Below are positions 56,316-64,000 of a stretch of DNA of 64,000 bases, in pieces. Every line of letters begins with the position of its first letter. Position 1 is the first letter of the stretch. A program made the translations under genes and the position numbers. Location: assembly GCA_963922205.1 (NCBI GenBank), contig CAWUHX010000256.1, positions 62,001-126,000 of the forward strand, given 5' to 3'. The DNA comes from Romanomermis culicivorax. Lineage: Eukaryota; Nematoda; Enoplea; Mermithida; Mermithidae. The notes below the pieces were generated by a model. The model had not been told where the DNA came from. It saw nothing but the letters and a program-made list of their open reading frames with translations, and searched no databases.

Positions 56316-56399
56316 ATGACAAATCCGTTGACCGCGTCCGCCTCCTCAGCTGATGAGCCCCCACTGTACCGCAAATCAATCAATGTCAACGAACGCTAG
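56316..56399 (+). CDS. Accessory leader ORF with PPLY motif (element D)
   Basis: A 27-codon frame begins MTNPLTASASSADEPPLYRK and stops at TAG. It is homologous to 27,677-27,808 in A, where PPPY stands at the same place. The PPxY core is thus kept although neighbouring residues changed. The early stop is probably a lesion. Confidence 0.45.
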   Translation: MTNPLTASASSADEPPLYRKSINVNER

Positions 56400-56839
56400 G
56401 TACGTTTGGCAGAGCAGCAGCCCCATCAAAACGCTATAAGCTTTGCCTGCCATGGTATTTTTATTTTCTATGCTTCCCTTGCTTCTATTTTTGCATGCTC
56501 TTTTGCTTGGGACCCCATGGGAACCCCCACTCTGTAGCCCCGTGCCAGAAACCCATGATCAGTGGCCACAATCCCGTCATTGTCAAGTTGTGGCACCGCT
56601 ACACCACAACCGGCCGCTGCTTTGATTTCCCCATATGACAACTCTTGTTATCTCTCTATCATAGCCGGATCCAGTTGCCAAGATGCGCCCATCAAAGTGA
56701 CATCACCGCCCAAGCCACATTTCTCTAGAGCGTGTTCCCTCTTTTCGAATTGCAAGCAACGCCACATTTTTCTCTTGGTTCCACTCTAAAATCACCCTTT
56801 TGCCACTATTTCGCCCCCTCGATTTGGTGCCCAATGTGT

Positions 56840-58917
56840 CATACGTCAAATATCGCGCTCGCTCTTGTTTAAGAAAACAACATCAACCGTTTGATCGGCG
56901 AGGCTGATTTGGAATCTTGACACATCTCTATGTATGCCCGACCTCCAGACATGTTACTGCCGCCAATATTTCTCTCACCCGTAAGTTTGGGGCAGGCCTT
57001 GGCCGCCCAACTCACACCAAACTTCCGAGGCTACACCCTCATTGGCTTTGACGCAGAATCGATCATGGCCGTGGACATGAAGAATTTTCCATTCACCGTG
57101 CCTATGCCAGCCGACTCCAGGGCGTCCAGCTACCCTCGATACCTACAACTGGCGTTTCCTAATGGCATGATGTTTGTTTTCAAAACCTTCACGGCTACCC
57201 TGGAAGACTGGACCGTACTGTTCTCTCTAGTCGACAGGGAACACACCATCATAGTTTCTTTCGATGGAGCCGACGACTGGGCGGGAATATATGCTCTTTT
57301 GGGTACCCAGTTCCGGACCGACCGTCAAAAGAAGAATAAAGACCCCGCAGTAAAAGCGATCCATTTCAAAGCGTACCATGTAATCCTCAACATAGACAAC
57401 TCCCCGCCGCTATACGAGCTAGCTCGAAGAATTGGATTCTTTCCTGAAAAACGTACGTTGAAAGCCACCTTTCCACCATGTGGGCACTAGACGTTTCCAT
57501 ACTCACACTACGATTCACGGCTGCCTCGTGATTTTTCAACAATCCGTCCACATTGTTCCTGCAATCGGACGTCCTTGCCTACGCAGCCCTCAAGGCCTAC
57601 TATCCACTATTATTGTTCTTGGCTTTCAGTCGTTACGGCTTCATCCCCAAGGTTTACAATGCCCTTGCATTGTTTCCCCATGACTCGTTTGATGCCGCCG
57701 AAATCGACCACCTTGCCGAGACAATTATTGCCGCCTTTCACAACCTCGCATTGTCAGATGTTTTACCCCCTGGCTCCGCCGATCAAGTGTATCCCACTAT
57801 ATCGCAAGTGGCTCTCCCCACGATTATGCGAGACGAAGTTCTTTCTGCTTATAAATTTTTCATGTACGATTGCACATGGTCTGACCACGGTCGGTCTTTC
57901 TGTTTAGGAATAGTACCTAAGGGTTTCAGCAGTGTCAAAGTTTTGACAGGTACAACTCATCCAAAGCTGCTCACCACCCTGAAAGTGCCCAAGAAGAAGA
58001 AAAAGAAACAGAAGGATGAGTGGAACAAATCAACGGACGTCTCCGACGACGAGGATCAGGCCCTTCAACCGCAATCGATCTTCAATGACCCCAAAAGCCT
58101 TCAAGCAGCCGTCACCTCGGCCATGAAGAGTAACCTTACCGAATGGATCATCGAACTACTCAACTTCCCAGTTTCACCCATGTACAAACTGGCTATTTGA
58201 GATCGACTACAATACCCTGACCCCCTGTTGCCCCTGATTCCACACCAAGTTGACGATGTGTGGATCAAACGCGTTGCTGCCGATCAACCATTGCGCGAGC
58301 GAACCTATCAGGGTACTCATTACCGTTATCACTCCTCCACCATTCTTAACTTTTTACAGGTGGATGGCAATTGGTTCTGATGGCTAACGTCTTTCATGCC
58401 CTTGGCCGTGCTTTTAGCTTTGCCATGCTCAGCCGCCGAATAGGCCTATGTTAACAACTTGTTGCTTCGCCACGCTCAAAATATGAATTCCAAAACGCAC
58501 TCCACCTTCTGCGACTGCATGAACCCACAATCACGGTTCGCCAACTGGATGCATCCCATCCCTGAGAGTTAGCCATCTTTCGCCAGCAATCCCGGAACGT
58601 ACGTCTGCAACTGGTTCGGGTTACGCCTGATCATCTTCAGTGAGGAATTCTACATGGAAACGTCCGTTGAAGAAATCAAAATCGACGAATGGGATTACAT
58701 GGCCAAGCTGCACAGCCATTTCCACCTTTACTCAATGTTCATCGCCATCATCGACTTTCAAAACCGATTTTCATTCCCCGCACCAGTGTATGCGTACCCG
58801 ATGCCGACTACGGCTTTGGTGCACAGGCTCACCGCCGAGGAACTGCTTGACCGCCCTATTGATGTCGAAGTGGAACCCGCTGATGAAGAGCTCTTGGATA
58901 TGCCAATTTTGACCTGA
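56840..58917 (+). pseudogene. Accessory protein 1 (element D), broken
   Basis: Open segment 56,930-57,490 carries SLGQALAAQLTPNFRGYTLI, FDAESIMAVDMKNFPF, and SPPLYELARRIGF, a second PPLY. After a frame change near 57,500, segment 57,553-58,200 continues with YAALKAYYPLLLFLAFSRYG, the lysine patch KVPKKKKKKQKDEW, and an acidic stretch. The same frame runs on through four stops (about 58,198, 58,378, 58,441 and 58,570) to 58,917, ending EELLDMPILT. At the first two of these, element A has a sense codon. The protein is about 690 residues with no recognisable domain. Confidence 0.55.
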
Positions 58918-60191
58918 ACATAGCAAAGCTGCCGCCGTAAACTGATGCATTGGCCCTTCCTATGCTTGCTGGGCCATCCGATATTACAGCGACAGCTACA
59001 CAAATCACTGATTTCTTGAAACTGATGCTCGATGAAATCTCAACCCTCATTTCGGTACCGATGGACAAATCTGCCCCCCTCCAACCCGCGGCGATGGATA
59101 CTGAAACAACAACAACCACCGACCAAACGTTAACTGATATACCTGAAGAAGGCACAGTCAATCAATCCACGTCTATGGACGTCGTACCTATAGAACCAGC
59201 CACTACATTGCCCCCAATGGCACCCGCTGTGGACCCGCGAATCTATTTGGCTACTTAGGCAGTTCTCTCCGAACCTCCGATCATAGCCTGCTAGGTATGG
59301 TGCTCCTGTCCGTTTCTCGCAACAAATCATTATATAGCATATGATTTCAGATACTCAAAGGAACACACTGGCCGCAGCACTTACCGAGTATCATTTTCTG
59401 CTGCCGCCACCCACTATGTTGTTCCCCGAACACCACTGGATGGATTACCTCACTGCGCTTAAGGAAGAGATACAGCGCATTTTGCTGCCGCCAACAACGT
59501 TGGCAGCCCCTGTTACCCAAATCGCTCAAACGGCTCCGGTTATCGCTCAAACGGCCATACAACCGCTGGTCACTTTACCACCGCCGATTGCTTTACAGCC
59601 ACCACCAATGCTGCAACCACCCCAGCCAGTGATTCTAGTGCTGCTGACGGCCCCTGTGGATGTTCAAACCCCACAGGCCCCCAGCACCTCTGTGCCGGCT
59701 CTAGATCGCCATGGCCAACCTACTTGAAAACCCGCAAGTTATGAACACTCCGTGAAGCGCAAACAACACCTTCACGAAGAGGCCACATATCGAAAATCTC
59801 ACGAAATGGGAATGATGGACGAACCCAGCATAAGGCGTATGCCGCCACTCAGTGCCTCGCGTGCTGAGTGCAGCCAAACACCCTGCAAATGAGCAACCCG
59901 TCGCTGCGAACAGCACCATAAACAGAAAGCCCGCGAAGAAGCTCGCAAATCCTCCCAGACAACTTCCACGTGCAACCGAAAATCATGTCATCGAAACTAG
60001 CAGCGCCAGCAACACAACCGCTGCCAGCTCATCAATCAGATAGTCACCGTTCACACCACAAGTCTCATTCTCGTGATGATCGTCACCATAAAGAAACTCA
60101 GCAAACTCAGGCAACCAGCCACGACAGCTGTCAACATGAACCCCGCGATGATGCACCGCAGCACCATACTCAGAGTGAGTAAACGCACCAG
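58918..60191 (+). pseudogene. Accessory protein 2, proline-rich region (element D)
   Basis: Segments 58,950-59,258 ([20 protein letters not shown], acidic-threonine repeats) and 59,341-59,727 (LFPEHHWMDYLTALKEEIQR, then LPPPIALQPPPMLQPPQP) match element A. A basic, arginine/lysine-rich stretch follows near 59,730-60,000. The low-complexity composition suggests a linker or disordered region rather than an enzyme. Confidence 0.5.
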
Positions 60192-61540
60192 GTGCACACA
60201 ACAGGTTTTTACGAAGACACGTATCGAGGCAGTTTCCACCGGTCACCACCAAACTTGACAGAATATATCAGGCCATTGCACAGAGAGGCCGAAATTCAAA
60301 AACGTATGGAGGCACTAAAAAACCTGCCGAAAGATGTGTTCAAGGCTCCGCTACTGCCGCCGCCCCCAATGGACATGGAACCTGCCACGTCATCTGCAAC
60401 TTCGATTCCGCTTACAGCCACATCACAGCTGCCCACGGCTCCAACATCTGCTGGGATGACTATGGTAACTCACACCATGTTGCTGCCACCTACGGCCCAG
60501 ATGTGGGCTCAGAGTACAACCTCAGCCCAACTGCAATTGGTTATAACAGCTAGACTGGTCCTTGGAGTCTCTCCGCCAGCAAGTTCCACGCCAACTGTCC
60601 AACCGCAGTTGCCTAGCGAAGCTACCTGATTGCCCAACTATACGCATTTCCAAACAATGAATTCACTGCATTGTGTTGCAATATTGACACCTCGCCATCC
60701 GCCGCGTATTGATCCATCCCTTGAATTTTTCACGCGGCCCATGTTGCATGAAATGGTCTTGATCAATTTATTCGGCCGCCTTGGCATTCGCATCACTATG
60801 GCTATTCACATTCGGGCAATAAACGCCTCGCTAGCTTTGTACCAATATTTTTGGGAAGATTATCGTCCCTCGTATCAAGAACAACAACCCCCTGTTTCGC
60901 ATGACATGGCCGCCCTCATTCTGCGATGGGTCGCCGGCCTGTGGGCTGAGAAGCTCGGCGTCATTGATGCCATCCACACCGCCCATTTGGCACTTTTTCT
61001 CTACGAAGCCCGAGGACAGGACAATCTGTTGTGCTTATTTCAGGCCTACAACACCGCTGTCGGCCTGATTGACAGCTGGATGGCATACCCGCAATATGCA
61101 CCATTCCCGCAACCGCCCAAAATAGCCGATATACAACAAGTTTACTTACAGTATCACAGCGAAATCGATTGTCCTGCACCCCTGTTGCGCCGGCACAATT
61201 TCTCCGCCTGGTGGAATTTGTTGCCACAGCAACCACTGCCGCCAACAGGGTTGCCTTCGGACCGCCCTTCATTGATCGCCGGGCAATTGCCACCCGGCGG
61301 TGTGAATCCTCTTTCACCGCTCTGATCGCAAACATACACCTCCTCCTCTCACGGCCGCGAGAGCACCGATCACGGTCGCAATCGCAACTCTCGCTCGGTT
61401 TGCTTTGATGGCCATGATGACCCTGGTGACCCCCACGGCTATCGTAACCACTGCTACCGCCAAAACAATGGCAACTGCCGCGATTATCAACAACAACCTA
61501 GAAATGCCTCGGATACTCGCCAACATCGCGGCCATTGACA
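60192..61540 (+). pseudogene. Accessory protein 3 (element D), helical protein with basic tail
   Basis: One frame runs from 60,192 to a final TGA near 61,540, with stops at 60,627-60,629 and 61,323-61,325. After a proline-rich start ([20 protein letters not shown]) comes a 200-residue structured part: [71 protein letters not shown] tail rich in Ser, Arg, His and Asn follows ([20 protein letters not shown]). The second stop is a TGG in A, so it is a lesion. A helical core plus basic tail suggests a nucleic-acid-binding structural protein, as an inference. The family is unrecognised. Confidence 0.6.
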
Positions 61541-61705
61541 CAAAGTTTTTGTACAGTAATGTTCGTTTTTTTTCTTTGTTTTTGTTTCTCATTTAACCTC
61601 GTCTAATACCGGTTGTTTTCATTTTCTAGTGTGTGCTTTATTTGTACTAGTTTCCCCCAGCGCACATCAAGCCGATGCTAAGACCAGGCAGTAAGACGAC
61701 TTGCA
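61541..61705 (+). other. Pyrimidine-rich spacer before accessory ORF 4 (element D)
   Basis: A T-rich run, then TTTTCTAG and TACTAG, precede the next ORF; the same arrangement is in A at 33,175-33,275. This resembles a 3' splice region. Confidence 0.35.
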
Positions 61706-61912
61706 ATGTTCTACCGCCACACGCCCCCACTTGGGCCATTCTTTCTCCTTTCCGCCTCCGCCGCCCTCAATATGTTTTGTTGTTGCCGCCGTCGTAGTGG
61801 CCAGCCTCATCCTCCCAACCGTATGGCATCATATGCTGGTGCGCTCCAGTATATTGGTACAGACAGAGTGACAACGCAAGATGGGGCGTTGCTGAACTTA
61901 CAGCCTCGCTAG
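61706..61912 (+). CDS. Accessory protein 4, small CCCRRR protein (element D)
   Basis: This is an intact 68-codon ORF with a leading methionine. The N-terminal third is hydrophobic (GPFFLLSASAALNMF) and is followed at once by CCCRRR, a pattern typical of a membrane-inserted or palmitoylated segment next to a basic cluster. The C-terminal half [20 protein letters not shown] is conserved in A. It lies last before the LTR. No family is recognised; a small membrane-associated accessory protein is a reasonable guess. Confidence 0.5.
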   Translation: MFYRHTPPLGPFFLLSASAALNMFCCCRRRSGQPHPPNRMASYAGALQYIGTDRVTTQDGALLNLQPR

Positions 61913-62118
61913 TTGCACTTGCATTGGGAGGTCTCACCCTACGCGCCACCCAATCGGCTCAAACAACCCCAACGACTGTGTGATGTGATCCCACTGTGTG
62001 ATATCAAAGATCCCTTCGGAAACCCTGGTGACGACCTGTAGTGGCAGTTCCCTTCCCCTTGCACTCTCTGGTTATTTCTTGACGATTGCTTAGGGCAATC
62101 TACTGCAAGGGGGAGGGG
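61913..62118 (+). other. Element D 3' untranslated region and PPT
   Basis: No ORF is supported. It ends with CAAGGGGGAGGGG (PPT, to 62,118) directly before the LTR. Confidence 0.7.
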
Positions 62119-62684
62119 TGTTGTAGTGTGTTTCCCACTGACTTTCGTTATTTTGTCAAAGTGCGTATGAGGCCCATAGGTGGCAAGTGGAGCGAGCAAC
62201 ATGGACCAATAGCAGCCGTCTTACTGTAGCGCACGTCAGTATGCCTGCACTGATCTCTCTCAATTATTATTCTTTTTATTATTGTCCTATGTTTTGTATA
62301 CTAAGTGTGCGCCCCACCGGCCACTATTATATTTCGCCACTCGTCCCCTCCCACTGCGCAGCCTTCTTTTTCTCATCCCAGTGCATGGGAGTTGATTGTT
62401 TACTTTTCTCGCCCACTATCGTTTTGTACATAAGTTTTTGTTTGTTTTTATTGTATAATTTAAAGGTAGAAAATTCTCTCCTTCCGGTTTTACGCAATAA
62501 GGTAGACAATTAAGGAAACTCATCTTTTCCTTAATTGGTGGGATAATTAGCGTTGGGTTTAAGTACAACTAGTTAAGCTAATCGGGTAAATGTGGGTGTG
62601 GGAAACACATACATTAAGGACGAACTCTGGAATCCGAATCCTGCCTGTGACTCATCAACAACTGACTAAACAACAAATACAACA
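62119..62684 (+). repeat. Element D 3' LTR
   Basis: 566 bases from TGTTGTAGTGTG to AAATACAACA. It is homologous to both LTRs of A but clearly more diverged. Shared blocks include TTTTCCTTAATTGGTGGGAT and GGGAAACACATACATTAAGG. Confidence 0.9.
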
Positions 62685-63600
62685 CCTTAAACTGAAGCAA
62701 CCCTTCTTGGCACAAGAAAGCAGTCTTTTCTTTACTGCCCTCATCCATAGATGCTTGCCAATAACCGGACTTGAGGTCAAGAGTTGTAAAAAATTTTGCT
62801 CTCCTGAGGCACTCAAGATAATCATCCATTCTGGTTATTGGATATGGATGGTACTTTGTGACCTTCTTCAAGACTCTGAAATTCACAACTGGCCTGAGCG
62901 ACCCATCTTCCTTCCCTACTAGGAATAATGACACCACCCAAGCTGATCTCGATGGCTCTATGACATCCTTATCCAGCATTTCCTGCACATGCTGTCTGAT
63001 ATATGGTTGTCATTTAATGGCAGCTCTGTAGTAATGTTTGGCCACAGGACTAGCATCACCTGTGTCAATTTTACAAGTTAGACGAGGAATAGTTGTCAGA
63101 GGATCATGTGGTAGGCTAAATGCATCCCATTATTTTGTGAGTTGTTGTATGGCCATCTCTTTCTGTTCTTCTGACAATGTTGCTCTAGAGGTCATTTTAT
63201 GCAATTCTTTCAGAAACACTACTCCATTTAATTGTGATTCCTTGGCATCTAAAATATCCTCCAGGCTACTTTCCCCACTATTTCCAGCCCATAAAATTTA
63301 TACATTTGACTCTCCCCTAAATACAGAGTTACAATTGCCAAGAACTTGATTATCTTCCATCAGGCAACCAGAGCCTGTGTTGTTGGAGATCATCAATACA
63401 AAGTCTTCCCTTGAACCATCAAGTATAGTATCGTCTACTCTGAATCTGGTTTCTGAATCATCTCCTTCTATGATGATTCCTGCCAAGTGTTGGGCACCCT
63501 GTTGATGCCAATTCGTGTGGGGAAATCGACATGCAAATCGACGAAAGGGACGACCAGCGGCGCAGACATTTGCATAGAATGGAGCGCCAAAGAAAGACGA
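62685..63600 (-). pseudogene. pol: Antisense Ty3/Gypsy fragment (protease-RT linker and RT start)
   Basis: On the minus strand the linker (63,627-63,298, FVLMISNNTGSGCLMEDNQV) precedes RT: MQEMLDKDVIEPSRSAWVVS, SLRPVVNFRVLKKVTKYHPY and FFTTLDLKSGYWQASMDEGS, ending abruptly at QEGLLQFKV where element D's LTR begins. A stop near 63,010 separates linker and RT. The rest of its RT is not found at the left end of D. Confidence 0.7.
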
Positions 63601-63627
63601 AAAAGTGATAGTGAAATCATTCTTCAC

Positions 63628-64000
63628 TATATTCTTGTTTTTATTATATTTTTCGATTATATTGCTGGCGTCCCGAAATACAATTTTCCCAGCAACGTCT
63701 TTTGTTTATGAGCTATTTACTGTGGTATACCCACATTCTTTTTACATATTTCGTCGGACATATTGCTTAATATATTCGTTTATTTATTTAGATTATTCGT
63801 ATCGTCGAAGGCGGAGGGCCAGAGGCCCAGGCGCGGGCTTACAACAAGTAAGTTCTGGGAAACCCCTTTCGGGTTATACCCAAGTAAGTTTATCCCTGGG
63901 GGGATTCCTTGTCTCAGCTAGGAGACTGCGGAGGTCCTTGGTAAGGCCCCCGTATTCAGAACAAAGTTTATCTTTGTTGTTGTAGGTCTGGGGATAAACG
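63628..64000. other. Right flank, no gene recognised
   Basis: AT-rich sequence passes into a GC-richer end with the small hairpin AACCCCTTTCGGGTT near 63,860 and a repeated GTTTATCCCTGGGG/GGTCTGGGGATAAAC pair in inverted orientation (63,888-63,901 and 63,986-63,999), which may be the start of another element. Confidence 0.35.

Larger units (their letters stand above)
52740..62684 (+). mobile_element. Element D: 5'-truncated sister of element A
   Basis: RT, RNase H, integrase, the full accessory block and a 3' LTR follow in the same order as in A, with nucleotide similarity throughout. The 5' LTR, gag and protease are absent. D keeps the RT and integrase parts missing in A, and lacks A's MITE, so the two copies together define the ancestral layout. 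The left edge is approximate. Confidence 0.85.

Overview
The window is eukaryotic and dominated by transposable elements. Only a few stretches look like host sequence. Those are AT-rich, with short minus-strand exons, 50-130 base GT-AG introns and TTTTCAG-type acceptors, which suits a nematode. The proline-rich ORFs downstream of pol in two retrotransposon copies also resemble, from memory and unchecked, hypothetical proteins that are abundant in the mermithid nematode Romanomermis culicivorax. The species call is an inference; the eukaryotic, repeat-rich character is seen directly.

Layout. 1-5.8 kb: a Ty3/Gypsy-type element whose envelope-like reading frame lies upstream of protease-polymerase, with the 5' end outside the window. 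7.05-12.39 kb: a nearly complete, decayed DIRS retrotransposon with inverted termini, internal complementary region, RT/RNase H/methylase-like ORF and tyrosine recombinase. 13.6-14.3 kb: minus-strand exons of an unidentified gene. 14.55-16.99 kb: a DNA element with long terminal inverted repeats. 17.9-21.8 kb and 34.7-35.0 kb: exons of one unidentified minus-strand host gene, separated by element A. Element A (21,946-34,251) is a complete 12.3 kb LTR retrotransposon with paired LTRs, a TGTA target duplication, a decayed gag-pol with internal deletions, and about 6.6 kb of extra coding sequence between pol and the 3' LTR, itself interrupted by a Harbinger-like MITE.

35-40.4 kb: element B, a truncated Gypsy copy carrying a tRNA-like insertion. 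40.7-41.1 kb: a LINE reverse transcriptase fragment on the minus strand. 43.8-47.3 kb: element C, a degraded Gypsy copy. 47.9-48.5 kb: a degenerate minisatellite. 48.7-49.9 kb: a short element with inverted repeats. 51.3-52.6 kb: an unidentified broken minus-strand reading frame. 52.7-62.7 kb: element D, a 5'-truncated sister of A that keeps RT/RNase H/integrase and the same accessory block, ending in its 3' LTR inside an antisense Gypsy fragment (62.7-63.6 kb).

The two most notable systems are (i) the env-pro-pol order of the first element, in which env and protease share a frame across a single TGA, and (ii) the A/D family of large LTR elements. The A/D accessory block is conserved between two diverged copies: an N-terminal PPxY motif, a long unknown protein, a proline-rich part, a helical protein with a basic tail, and a small CCCRRR protein. 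It also has conserved polypurine and 3' splice-site-like signals that suggest retrovirus-like expression of extra genes. Nearly every coding region is broken, so functions refer to ancestral elements.
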